DNA of 64,000 bases. Source: Glycomyces tritici. Lineage in GTDB: Bacteria > Actinomycetota > Actinomycetes > Mycobacteriales > Micromonosporaceae. Where the stretch lies: NCBI RefSeq assembly GCF_030403505.1, contig NZ_JAUEMJ010000008.1:124001-188000 (forward strand), written 5' to 3'. The position numbers and the translations under genes are program-made. Numbering within the stretch: position 1 is the stretch's first letter; the number at the start of each line of letters is the position of its first letter. Positions 16,016 through 27,301 of this stretch are shown piece after piece. The notes beneath the pieces were generated by a model. The model was not told the DNA's origin and searched no databases. It saw only the letters and a program-made list of their open reading frames with translations.

Positions 16016-17139
16016 CGCTCTCCCAGCGGCAGTGAGGCCCGCAGGGTCCAGCCCCCGGCCGGGTCGGGTCCCGCGGTCACGTCGCCGCCGAGCAGCGCCG
16101 CCCGCTCCGCCATGCCCTGCAGGCCGTGGCCGCCGCCGGACGACGAGCGGGCGGGAGCGCCGTCGTCGTGGACGACGATGCTCGCGGTGTCCGCTGCCAC
16201 GGCCACGGCGATGTCGACAGTGGACGCACCGCGGGCATGGCGACGGGCGTTCGTGACCCCCTCCTGCGCGATCCGGAACAGTGTCGAGGCGACCACGACC
16301 GGCAGGTCCTCGCCGGCCGCGATGCGGACGGCCACCTTCGGCGGCCCGGGATCGGCGAGGCGGGCGAGCTCGGGCAGGCCGGCGGTCGGCGCGAAATCGG
16401 CGGGCGCGCGGAGCGTCCGCACCAGCGACCGCATCTCCCCCAGCGCCGCCTGCGCCTCGCGCTCGATGACCCCGAGCGACTCCGCCGCGCGCTCCGGGTC
16501 CGCGCCCGCCACCTGCGCGCGGATGACGATCGCCGAGACGTGGTGCGCGACCGTGTCGTGCAGGTCGCGGGCCAGCGCCTCCCGCTCGCGCGCCCGCACC
16601 GAGTCGAGCAGCCGCGCCCGCGACTCCCGGCGCTCACGGCGCAGCGCACCGATCAGGCACGCCCCGCCCATGAACGCGACCCCCGCGGTGATGTCGGCGA
16701 CCGGATCGCTGCCGAGGACGCTCGAGCACACCAGGCCGGCCGCGATCACGGTCCCGCCGACGCACCGGTCCCGCCCTGAGCCCCAACGGAACAGCGCATA
16801 CGGCACCGTGAGGAACACGAATGTCGCGACCAGCGCGTTCGGTTCGATCCCCGCAACGGCGTGCGCGAGCGCGAAGGCGGCGGTCGACCCGGTGAGGAGC
16901 ACCGCGCTCGCCAGCGGCCGGGTCCGCCGCCACAGCAGCACGGGCAGGATCGCGATCGTCACGATCACCGTCGCGGCCCGCCATTCGAGGTCGGGGCGCA
17001 GCAGCGCGCCTTCGATCACGCACACGGCGGCGAACACGGCGGCCAGCACCACGTCACGCGGCCGCGGCCCGTCCGCGCCCGCGGCGCGGGGTCGCGACCA
17101 CGCGCCCCTCATCGCCCGCTGAGCGGTGCTCATGTCCAT
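16012..17139 (-). CDS. Sensor histidine kinase (HisKA_3 type)
   Basis: 375 residues. The N-terminal 165 residues hold about four to six transmembrane segments (VVLAAVFAAVCVIEGALL, VIVTIAILPVLLWR, FVFLTVPYALFRW) without a large extracellular loop, so it probably senses a membrane or intramembrane signal. The dimerisation/phospho-acceptor helix ALARDLHDTVAHHV carries His194, followed by an HATPase domain (RIAQEGVTNARRHARG, GGGHGLQGMAERAALLGG). The ATG at 17139 shares its A with the TGA of the upstream gene; MSTAQ at 17133 is an alternative. Confidence 0.9.
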   Translation of the reverse strand: MDMSTAQRAMRGAWSRPRAAGADGPRPRDVVLAAVFAAVCVIEGALLRPDLEWRAATVIVTIAILPVLLWRRTRPLASAVLLTGSTAAFALAHAVAGIEPNALVATFVFLTVPYALFRWGSGRDRCVGGTVIAAGLVCSSVLGSDPVADITAGVAFMGGACLIGALRRERRESRARLLDSVRAREREALARDLHDTVAHHVSAIVIRAQVAGADPERAAESLGVIEREAQAALGEMRSLVRTLRAPADFAPTAGLPELARLADPGPPKVAVRIAAGEDLPVVVASTLFRIAQEGVTNARRHARGASTVDIAVAVAADTASIVVHDDGAPARSSSGGGHGLQGMAERAALLGGDVTAGPDPAGGWTLRASLPLGER

Positions 17140-17831
17140 CACGCGGTCATCGTCGCAGGCCGGCGCGAGGCCGCGCGCCTGCGGGCGATGATCCACTCGG
17201 CCACCAGGACGTTGATGAGCCATCCGGCGTCCATCTGGATGAGCCGCGCGAGCTCGCTCGGTTCGCCGAACAGGAGCAGCGGCGGCCCGGCGGTGAGGAC
17301 CTGCGTGCCGGCGCCCAGCGCCAGCGCGTACGCCCGGATCATCCACGACCCGTGGGCGGCGTAGTCGTGCCGCCTGATCGCGGCGATGCCGAGCACGAGG
17401 CAGGCGAGCATGAGAGCGCCCACGACGTAGCGCGAGACGGCGACCGCCCGGTCGTCGATCGCGGGCGTGTCGTAGAACGCGGTCATCCACAGGCCGGTGA
17501 GGGCGACGATGAACCCGGCGGGCAGCAGGAGGTACCGGCCGGCGAAGCGGTGCCAGGCGTTGTGGTCGCGGCGCAGGCGGGGCAGGAACTGGAACGCGCC
17601 CACCATGGAGTAGACGAGCGCGCCGGTGATGTGCAGGAGCACCGGCAGCGGCATCTGCATGAAGCGGGCGTTGGCGGCGGTCTCGGTTGCGCCCGAGGCG
17701 ATCTCGCCGATGCGGAACGCTCCGGCGATCGAGGGCACGAGCGCGAGGAGCAGGAGCCCGGCCGCGATCGGCCATTCGCGGCGGGGACGCGGGTCGAGGC
17801 GGGGTTGCAGGTGGAGCCGAGGAGTGTCCAT
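17139..17831 (-). CDS. DUF2306-like integral membrane protein
   Basis: 230 residues with about six hydrophobic segments. Features of the DUF2306 group are histidine-bearing membrane segments such as VLLHITGALVYSMVGAFQFL, DHNAWHRFAGRYLL and HDYAAHGSWMIRAYALA. Histidines placed like this could bind haem or metal, but that is inference. It is first in an operon with a histidine kinase and response regulator, overlapping the kinase start by one base, and may be part of the sensing apparatus. The ATG at 17831 begins MDTPRLHLQP; the longer open frame is antisense to the GNAT gene. Confidence 0.78.
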   Translation of the reverse strand: MDTPRLHLQPRLDPRPRREWPIAAGLLLLALVPSIAGAFRIGEIASGATETAANARFMQMPLPVLLHITGALVYSMVGAFQFLPRLRRDHNAWHRFAGRYLLLPAGFIVALTGLWMTAFYDTPAIDDRAVAVSRYVVGALMLACLVLGIAAIRRHDYAAHGSWMIRAYALALGAGTQVLTAGPPLLLFGEPSELARLIQMDAGWLINVLVAEWIIARRRAASRRPATMTA

Positions 17832-17892
17832 GTCCCCATCCTGTGCGCGGGCGGGCACCCGCCGCTTCAGCCATGTGGCCGAAGCCGTCCCG

Positions 17893-17904
17893 CATAATGG
17901 CGCC
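17893..17904 (+). promoter_or_regulatory. -10 element for a leaderless GNAT transcript
   Basis: CATAAT (17893-17898) ends six bases before the ATG at 17905, with no Shine-Dalgarno between. That spacing puts the predicted transcription start on the A of the start codon. Confidence 0.5.
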
Positions 17905-18465
17905 ATGACCGCGACCCCGCCGCTGCCGCCCTGGCCGAGCACCCCGCCCGCACACGGCGGTGTCGTGCTCCGCCGGGCCCGCGAAGACGACGTCGCCATG
18001 GCGCGCGACCTCGCGACCGACGCGTACATTCCGACGATCGGCACGCTGCCGCCGCACGCCGACGAGGTGCAGGCGCTGGCGTGGATTCTTCGCCAGCACG
18101 GGCGGTACGACGAAGGCGCGGGCTTCTCCTTCGCGGTCGCCGATGCGAGCACCGATGCGGCCGTGGGTCAGTGCGGGCTCTGGCTCCGCGAGCTCGGGGA
18201 GGGCCGGGCCACGGCCGGGTACTCAATCGCGCCGTCCGCTCGCGGTCGCGGGTTCGCCGCCGATGCGCTCGCGGCGCTCACCGCCTTCGCGTGGACGGTG
18301 CCCGGACTGTTCCGGGTCGCGCTGTACATCGAACCGTGGAACGAGGGTTCGGTGCGGACCGCCGAGCGTGCTGGGTACGGGCGTGAAGGGCTGCTCCGCA
18401 GCCACCGGGAGATCGGCGGGGTGCGGCGGGACATGCTGCTGTACGCGGCCGTTCGGCCCGAGTAG
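17905..18465 (+). CDS. GNAT-family N-acetyltransferase (RimJ/RimL-like)
   Basis: 186 residues with a RimJ/L-type GNAT domain: VVLRRAREDDVAMARDLATD at the start, AVGQCGLWLRELGEG, the acetyl-CoA loop in APSARGRGFAADALAAL, and the conserved EPWNEGSVRTAERAGYGREG close to the C-terminus. This subfamily acetylates ribosomal protein N-termini or small molecules, and the last part resembles the Asn-Ser motif of RimJ-like proteins. The gene is divergent from the DUF2306 operon and is probably leaderless. Confidence 0.85.
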   Translation: MTATPPLPPWPSTPPAHGGVVLRRAREDDVAMARDLATDAYIPTIGTLPPHADEVQALAWILRQHGRYDEGAGFSFAVADASTDAAVGQCGLWLRELGEGRATAGYSIAPSARGRGFAADALAALTAFAWTVPGLFRVALYIEPWNEGSVRTAERAGYGREGLLRSHREIGGVRRDMLLYAAVRPE

Positions 18466-18635
18466 GGCGGCCCGCAGGCGAATCCTTCGGCATGCCGGTT
18501 GATCGCAATTGAGGGGAGCCCGGTCGCGCATGCCGGAAGGCGGTGCACGCCACATCGCCGGGTGCGTCGACCATTCACTTTGCTCCGGTACCCTCGATCG
18601 AACCTGAACACGTTCAATTTGAAGGACGACCCCTC

Positions 18636-19097
18636 ATGTACACAGGCTTCGAAACGCTCGGCCGCGCGGCGGATCCGCCCCGGAACCTCGCGCCGGGTGC
18701 CAGCACCTGGTTCCTGCTCGCCGCATGCTTCCTGGCGTGGCCCGCGGTCTTCGCCACGGTCGTCATCGGCACGCTCCTCGCGGCCGTCATCGTGCTCGAC
18801 GGCGACCCTGGCGGCCCGCTCGGCTGGCCGATCGCCTGGATCGCCTCGGCGATCGCGTATTCACTGACCGTGGGGGTGCCGCTGGCGCTCTGCGCCCTGC
18901 AGCGGCGGTGGTACGTGCGGCTGATCCCGGCCCTCGTCATCGTGGTGCCGATCGTATGGATGATCACGTTGGTGGGCGTGTGGGCGCTCCCCGGGGCAGC
19001 GGCCATCGCCCTCTCGATCGCGTTGGAGGCCACCGGGGCGCGCGACCGGGCGACCATGCGGTTGTGGGCGTGGCTCACCGGTTCGAGGCGCCGGTAG
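18636..19097 (+). CDS. Small membrane protein of unknown function
   Basis: 153 residues with about four transmembrane segments (TWFLLAACFLAWPAVFATVV, WPIAWIASAIAYSLTVGVPL, LIPALVIVVPIVWMITLVG, and ALPGAAAIALSIALEATG). The N-terminal 24 residues and the C-terminal RRR tail are polar. AAGGA lies nine bases before the ATG. A gapped inverted repeat TGAAC-AC-GTTCA (18605-18616) is just upstream and may be an operator. The 170 bp before it otherwise show nothing recognisable. No known family. Confidence 0.65.
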   Translation: MYTGFETLGRAADPPRNLAPGASTWFLLAACFLAWPAVFATVVIGTLLAAVIVLDGDPGGPLGWPIAWIASAIAYSLTVGVPLALCALQRRWYVRLIPALVIVVPIVWMITLVGVWALPGAAAIALSIALEATGARDRATMRLWAWLTGSRRR

Positions 19098-19109
19098 GCG
19101 GCGGAGAAT

Positions 19110-19141
19110 CCGCGGCTCACCGGGGGGCCGGTGAGCCGCGG
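19110..19141. terminator. Bidirectional hairpin terminator
   Basis: A perfect 14-bp stem, CCGCGGCTCACCGG (19110-19123) and CCGGTGAGCCGCGG (19128-19141), with loop GGGG. It lies between the convergent membrane-protein gene and the beta-galactosidase gene. Confidence 0.8.
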
Positions 19142-19146
19142 TCCGT

Positions 19147-22516
<3,370 letters not shown>

Positions 22517-23497
22517 ATGTCATCGGACAACCCGCCCCCCAGCATCTTCAGTCGCCGGAACCTCCTCCTCGGCGGCACGGGAGCCCTCGCGCTCGGTGCC
22601 TCGGGGCTGATCATGCCCGGTGCGGCCCACGCCCAGCAGGTCATCACCACCAACCAGGAGGGCACCCACAACGGGTACTACTACTCGTTCTGGACCGACA
22701 CCCAGGGCCGGGCCTCCATGACCCTCGGCTCGGGCGGGAACTACAGCTCCCAGTGGAACGGCGCCAACAACTGGGTCGGCGGCAAGGGCTGGGCCAACGG
22801 CGGACGCCGCACCGTGGACTACAGCGGCTCGGTCAACCACGGCAGCAACGGTTACCTGGCGCTCTACGGCTGGACCTCGAACCCGCTGGTGGAGTACTAC
22901 ATCGTCGAATCGCACGGCCCGTACAACCCCAGCAGCGGCGCCACCAGCCGCGGCACGGCCAACATCAACGGCGGCACCTACAACATCCTCCAGACCACGC
23001 GGTACAACGCCCCGTCCGTGGAGGGCACCAAGACCTTCCAGCAGTACTGGAGCGTCCGCCAGTCCAAGCGCACCTCCGGCACCATCGACACCGGCGCCCA
23101 CTTCGACGCGTGGGCCCGCGCCGGCATGAACCTGGGCGCCTTCAGCTACTACATGATCATGGCGACCGAGGGCTACCAGTCCACCGGCAGCTCCAACATC
23201 ACCGTCGGCAGCACCGGCGGCGGCGGCGGGGGCGGCGGCTCCTGCTCCGCGGTCCTCTCGGCCGGCCAGCGCTGGAGCGACCGCTACAACCTCAACGTCA
23301 CGGTCTCCGGCAAGAGCGACTGGCGGACGACGCTGAACATCCCGTCGCCCGCGAAGGTCCTCTCGACCTGGAACTGCAACGCGTCCTACCCGACCGCGCA
23401 GCAGCTCGTCGCCACGCCGAACGGCAGCGGCAACACCTTCGGGCTCACCATCCAGGCCAACGGCAACTGGAACTGGCCGACCGTCGCTTGCGGTTGA
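22517..23497 (+). CDS. Secreted endo-1,4-beta-xylanase, GH11 with C-terminal carbohydrate-binding domain
   Basis: 326 residues. A Tat signal (SRRNLLLGG, then a hydrophobic stretch ending AAHA) is followed by the GH11 jelly roll (about 43-232) with nucleophile Glu126 in LVEYYIVES and acid/base Glu218 in IMATEGYQS, the SGSV and YGW motifs of the cleft, a glycine linker, and an 83-residue C-terminal module beginning [17 protein letters not shown] that resembles a family 2 cellulose/xylan-binding domain, somewhat short. AAGGAG lies five bases before the ATG. It hydrolyses xylan outside the cell. Export by Tat is common for folded actinomycete xylanases. Confidence 0.95.
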   Translation: MSSDNPPPSIFSRRNLLLGGTGALALGASGLIMPGAAHAQQVITTNQEGTHNGYYYSFWTDTQGRASMTLGSGGNYSSQWNGANNWVGGKGWANGGRRTVDYSGSVNHGSNGYLALYGWTSNPLVEYYIVESHGPYNPSSGATSRGTANINGGTYNILQTTRYNAPSVEGTKTFQQYWSVRQSKRTSGTIDTGAHFDAWARAGMNLGAFSYYMIMATEGYQSTGSSNITVGSTGGGGGGGGSCSAVLSAGQRWSDRYNLNVTVSGKSDWRTTLNIPSPAKVLSTWNCNASYPTAQQLVATPNGSGNTFGLTIQANGNWNWPTVACG

Positions 23498-23504
23498 GCC
23501 GGCA

Positions 23505-23541
23505 GCGGGGTCCCCGGAATCCCAACCGCCGGGGACCCCGC
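23505..23541. terminator. Bidirectional hairpin terminator
   Basis: A perfect 13-bp stem, GCGGGGTCCCCGG (23505-23517) and CCGGGGACCCCGC (23529-23541), with an 11-base loop, between the convergent xylanase and ABC-exporter genes. Confidence 0.8.
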
Positions 23542-23596
23542 GTCGACCGCCTGACAGGGCGGTGAACGGGTGGCGGCCGGGCGGTTCGCCCGGCCG

Positions 23597-25564
23597 CTAT
23601 GTCGCGTAGGACCGGGCCTGGAGCCGCCACAACTCGGCGTAGACGCCGTCCGCGGCGACCAGGTCCCGGTGCGGCCCCAGCTCGATGAGCTTGCCGTCGT
23701 CCAGGACCGCGATCGTGTCGGCGTGGACCACGCCTTGGAGGCGGTGCGAGATCAGCACGGTCGAGGCGGACCCCGCGCGGGCCCGCAGGGTGTCGAAGAG
23801 CAGTGCCTCGGCGCGGGCGTCGAGTGCGGCCGAGGGCTCGTCGGCGACGAGCAGCCCGCCGCGGTCGCGGTAGAGGCCGCGCGCGGAGGAGAGCCGCTGC
23901 CACTGCCCGCCCGAGAGGTCGGTGCCGCCTCGGAACTGGGTGTCCAGGAGCTGGTTCCAGCCGTGCTCGAACCCTTCGATCATGTCGAGCGCGCCCGCGT
24001 CGCGGGCCGCCGAATCCAGCCGTTCGCGGTCGGCCGGCTCGTCGGAGCGCCCGAGCCGGACCGAGAGTTCGGCGGTGAACGGCCACTGCTGCACCTGCTG
24101 GGCGATCACGGCCACGTGGCAGCGCCAGCGGGCGGGGTCGATCCGGGTGATGTCGACGCCGTCCCAGAGGATCTGGCCCGAGGTGGGCGTGTAGAGGCCC
24201 GCGAGGAGCTTCGCGACGGTGGTCTTGCCCGAGCCGTTCTCGCCGACGAGCGCGAGGGTCCGGCCGCGGTCGATCGTGAGGCTCACGCCCGTGACGGCGT
24301 CGGTGTCCTTGCCCGGGTAGCGGAACGAGACGTCGACCAGTTCGATCACCGTGGGCACCGGCAGCGGGCCCGCCTCAGTCGGGGCGGGGCCGGCGAGGTG
24401 CGGCTGGGCGGCGATGCGCTCGCGCGCGATGGCGTCGAACTCGTGCCGGTCCGCGGCGTACAGCCCGTCCTCGTAGACGGTGTTGACGGCGACGAGGAGG
24501 TTCTCCATGCCGGTCCGGCCCTGCCCGATCGCGACCACTGCGGCCGCGGCGACGGCCAGCGGCACCGTACCGGCGGCGAGCATCCACAGGAGCACGCCGT
24601 AGACGCCCGCGACGGCGATCCCGGCGACGAGCTGGCCGAGTCCGCGGGTCAGCGTCTGCGACCGGATGACGTCGAAGTCCGCGCGGGTCTCCTGGTCGAC
24701 CATGGCCTGGTGCTGGCCGCGCAGCCAGGCGCCCGCCTCGTGGTAGCGCTGGTCGTCGGCGGTCCAGCGGTTGTCCATGAGCCACTCGACCATCCACAGG
24801 CGGCGCCGGCGCGAGACCCGGGAGCGGTTCGAGACGTACATGAGCCGCGCCGACCGGACTGCGGCCCAGCCCGTGGGGAGCGCCGCCGCGAACAGGAGCG
24901 GGATCAGGACCGGTTCGATGACCGCGAGCGCCGCCGCGACGGCCGCGACGGTGACGGCGGCCGTCACCAGGTCGACGACGTCGCCGACGAGATCGACGAC
25001 GGCCCGTGATCCGCGGTCTTTGGCGGCCTTGAGGCGGTCGGCGAACGTGTCGTCGTCGAACGCCGAGCGGGGCACTGCGGTGATGAGCCGGTAGAACTCG
25101 CGTTCGGTGCGGTTGAGCACGAGGGGGTGCAGCCGCTGCTGCGCGTATCCGGCGCCGATGCCCAGGCCCGCGCGGGCGGCGGTCGCGCCGACGAGGAGGC
25201 CGAGCGCCGGGCCGGCGGCGACGAGGCGCTCCCAGGTCGGTGCGGCGGCGAACAGGGTGGTCGAGATGTCCGAGACCGCCAGGAGCGCGGTCGTGGTCGC
25301 GACGCCGGCGACGACGTTGAGGCCGATCGCGGCCACGGTCCATCCCCGCGACGCGGTCCAGGCGGTTCGCAGCGCCTGGCCGACCAGGCCGGGCAGCTGC
25401 TTCGCCATGCGCCAGAACGAGGCGGTCTCCACGTTCTCCGAGTGCCGGTACCAGGCGCTGTCTTCAAGTTCGGGCAGTGCTTCCGCGTCTGCCCGGTCCT
25501 CGTTCGCCGCGCGTTTGCGCTGGCGCGGTATCAACCGCGCGAGCCAGCCCGTCCTGCTCCGCAT
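23597..25564 (-). CDS. ABC exporter, fused membrane and ATPase domains
   Basis: 655 residues. After a polar N-terminus of about 65 residues come roughly six membrane segments (GWTVAAIGLNVVAGVATTTA, VAAVAAALAVIEPVLIPLLF, GIAVAGVYGVLLWMLAAGTV), then the ATPase with Walker A GENGSGKT (Lys447), signature LSGGQ, Walker B LLVADEP and the switch SHR. The membrane part is of the actinobacterial type often called ABC transporter-like multidrug exporter and should form a homodimer. The Q-loop reads VIAQQVQQWP. It stands alone with no peptidase or precursor gene nearby, so the cargo is unknown. The start codon is preceded by a weak AGGAGGTC. Confidence 0.9.
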   Translation of the reverse strand: MRSRTGWLARLIPRQRKRAANEDRADAEALPELEDSAWYRHSENVETASFWRMAKQLPGLVGQALRTAWTASRGWTVAAIGLNVVAGVATTTALLAVSDISTTLFAAAPTWERLVAAGPALGLLVGATAARAGLGIGAGYAQQRLHPLVLNRTEREFYRLITAVPRSAFDDDTFADRLKAAKDRGSRAVVDLVGDVVDLVTAAVTVAAVAAALAVIEPVLIPLLFAAALPTGWAAVRSARLMYVSNRSRVSRRRRLWMVEWLMDNRWTADDQRYHEAGAWLRGQHQAMVDQETRADFDVIRSQTLTRGLGQLVAGIAVAGVYGVLLWMLAAGTVPLAVAAAAVVAIGQGRTGMENLLVAVNTVYEDGLYAADRHEFDAIARERIAAQPHLAGPAPTEAGPLPVPTVIELVDVSFRYPGKDTDAVTGVSLTIDRGRTLALVGENGSGKTTVAKLLAGLYTPTSGQILWDGVDITRIDPARWRCHVAVIAQQVQQWPFTAELSVRLGRSDEPADRERLDSAARDAGALDMIEGFEHGWNQLLDTQFRGGTDLSGGQWQRLSSARGLYRDRGGLLVADEPSAALDARAEALLFDTLRARAGSASTVLISHRLQGVVHADTIAVLDDGKLIELGPHRDLVAADGVYAELWRLQARSYAT

Positions 25565-25692
25565 CCGACCTCCTGTAGCCCCGCGACGTTCGCGGGCCCC
25601 ATCATCCCGGCCGCCACCGACATTCGGGAAGCCCGAAGCCGACGCGGCGATGGTCGGGTCGGCGACACCGGCGTGTCGGCGGATCGCGAAAG

Positions 25693-26157
25693 TCAGGCTT
25701 GTTCGTCCATTCGCGCGGCGATGCGTTCGAGGGCGGCGAGGTCGCGCGGTTCGAGGCGGTCGATGAAGTGGCGGCGCACCGATGCGAGGTGGGCGGGCGC
25801 GGCGTCCTCAAGGGCTTTCATGCCTTGGGCGGTGAGCACGAGGAGGCAGCCTCTGCCGTCGGCCGGGTCGGGGTCGCGCCGGAGCAGTCCGCGCGCCTCC
25901 ATGCGGCTGGCGTGGCGGGACAGGCGGCTGCGGGACCAGCCCATCTTGTCGGCCTGCTCCCCCAGCGTGCTGGTGTGCCCGGGGCGTTCGGACAGGGTGC
26001 TCAGGACCTCGTAGTCGGCTTCGGAGAGCCCGATCGCGGCCAGGTCTCGGGCGGTGCCCGTCTGGACGGCGACCATGACCCGCCGGAAGGCCCGCCAGGC
26101 CCGCTCTTCGTCGGGATCGAGCCAGCGCACGTCGTTCGGCAAAAAGGTCGTTGACAT
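25693..26157 (-). CDS. MarR-family regulator
   Basis: 154 residues with the MarR winged helix (LGEQADKMGWSRSRLSRHAS, MEARGLLRRDPDPADGRG wing) between N- and C-terminal dimerisation helices. Members respond to phenolics or oxidants. It is divergent from an FMN reductase/acetyltransferase fusion, a typical MarR/DUF24-like target, and both starts lie within the same inverted repeat. On its strand TTGACA and TAGGTT precede the ATG by the distance expected for a leaderless mRNA. The nearest upstream Shine-Dalgarno is absent. Confidence 0.9.
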   Translation of the reverse strand: MSTTFLPNDVRWLDPDEERAWRAFRRVMVAVQTGTARDLAAIGLSEADYEVLSTLSERPGHTSTLGEQADKMGWSRSRLSRHASRMEARGLLRRDPDPADGRGCLLVLTAQGMKALEDAAPAHLASVRRHFIDRLEPRDLAALERIAARMDEQA

Positions 26158-26196
26158 GTAATCAACCTAGCATCTAGACTTCGTTTCCATGTCAAC
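26150..26196. promoter_or_regulatory. Symmetric divergent promoter and MarR operator
   Basis: GTTGACATG (26150-26158) and CATGTCAAC (26188-26196) form a perfect 9-bp inverted repeat that contains both start codons. TTGACA at 26151-26156 with TAGACT at 26175-26180 (18-bp spacer) fits the plus-strand gene; the mirror TTGACA at 26190-26195 with TAGGTT fits the MarR gene. A tighter palindrome GTTGA-N7-TCAAC (26150-26166) is the best MarR site. Both transcripts are predicted leaderless. Confidence 0.65.
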
Positions 26197-27250
26197 GAAA
26201 AAACTTCGCGTCCTCGTCCTCACGTGCAGCACCCGCCCCGGCGCGCTCGGCCCCGCCGTGAACCGATGGCTCCTCGACGCGGTCGCCGACCGGGCCGAGG
26301 AATTCGGCGCCGAGCTGGTCCCGGTGTCCTTGGGCGACTTGGACCTGCCGTTCCTCGACGAGGAGGAGCACCCGTCCTCGGGGGTCTACCGGCACGAGCA
26401 CACCCGCCGGTGGAGCGCGATCGCCGACGCCGCGGACGGGTTCATCGTGATCACCCCCGAGTACAACTACGGGATGCCGGCGACCCTGAAGAACGCGCTG
26501 GACTACCTCAGCGCCGAATGGGCCTGGAAGCCGATCGGCTTCATCAGCTACGGCAACACCTCCGCGGGTACCCGCGCGGTGCAGCACGCCAAGCAGGTGG
26601 TGACCACTCTGCGCATGATGCCGCTCGGCGCCACGGTCGCCATCCGCATCGGCGACGCGGTCGAGGCGGGGGCGCTGCGGCCCGACGCCGCCCGCGACAA
26701 GGCGGGCGTCGCACTGCTCGACGAGCTCGTGCGGGCCGCCGAAGCCTTGCGCCCCATGCGCGAACGGGCTCGGCCCGATGCGCGGCCCGGCCCGGTGGCG
26801 GGTTCGTACGCGCGGGCGCTCACGCCTGACGACGCCGCGGAGGTGACCGTGCTGCAGCGGTGCTGCTGGGTGGAGGAGGCGGTCGTCAACGACTCCCTCG
26901 ACATTCCGGCGCTGCACGAATCGGTGGAGGCCGTGCGCGAGTGGCTCGGCGCCTGGAGCACCACGGGCCTGTGGCTCGACGGGCGGCTGCTCGGCATCGT
27001 GCGGGCCCGCCGCGCCGGGGAGGTCTGGGAGATCGGACGGCTCGCCGTGGCTCCCGACCAGCGCGGCCGGGGCCTGGGCAAGTGGCTGCTCAGGACGGCC
27101 GAGGCCGCGGCCGGGCCGGAGTGCCGGCGCTTCGAGCTGTTCACCGGCGCCAAGAGCCGGCGGAACATCGACCTCTATGAGCGCGAAGGCTATGCGCGGA
27201 CCTCGGGGGACGCCCCGGAGGGCACGGTCGGGCTCGCCAAGGAACGCTGA
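26189..27250 (+). CDS. NADPH-dependent FMN reductase fused to a GNAT acetyltransferase
   Basis: 353 residues. Residues 1-190 are a flavodoxin-like NADPH:FMN/quinone reductase: VLTCSTRPGALGPAVNRWLL for FMN phosphate, TPEYNYGMPATLKNALDYL, and SYGNTSAGTRAV. Residues about 210-353 are a GNAT domain: ALTPDDAAEVTVLQRCCW, WEIGRLAVAPDQRGRGLGKW with the acetyl-CoA loop, and LYEREGYARTSG at the end. The join is a short Pro/Arg-rich linker, and the frame is unbroken. Each half looks complete. The fusion suggests reduction followed by acetylation of the same compound, for example a nitro or quinone substrate, but this is inference. Probably under MarR control. Confidence 0.88.
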   Translation: MSTKKLRVLVLTCSTRPGALGPAVNRWLLDAVADRAEEFGAELVPVSLGDLDLPFLDEEEHPSSGVYRHEHTRRWSAIADAADGFIVITPEYNYGMPATLKNALDYLSAEWAWKPIGFISYGNTSAGTRAVQHAKQVVTTLRMMPLGATVAIRIGDAVEAGALRPDAARDKAGVALLDELVRAAEALRPMRERARPDARPGPVAGSYARALTPDDAAEVTVLQRCCWVEEAVVNDSLDIPALHESVEAVREWLGAWSTTGLWLDGRLLGIVRARRAGEVWEIGRLAVAPDQRGRGLGKWLLRTAEAAAGPECRRFELFTGAKSRRNIDLYEREGYARTSGDAPEGTVGLAKER

Positions 27251-27260
27251 GGCGTGCCGC

Positions 27261-27292
27261 CGTGCTCCGGGCCTGGAAGGGCCCGGAGCACG
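27261..27292. terminator. Bidirectional hairpin terminator
   Basis: A perfect 13-bp stem, CGTGCTCCGGGCC (27261-27273) and GGCCCGGAGCACG (27280-27292), with a six-base loop TGGAAG, between convergent genes. Confidence 0.8.
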
Positions 27293-27301
27293 GGGGTCGG
27301 G

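Noticed and set aside
18605..18616. Possible LexA box (GAAC...GTTC)
   Set aside because: The spacing between GAAC and GTTC is two bases, not the four of an actinobacterial SOS box.
23597..25564. Bacteriocin or lantibiotic export system
   Set aside because: The ABC exporter has no peptidase C39 domain, and there is no precursor peptide or modification enzyme nearby.
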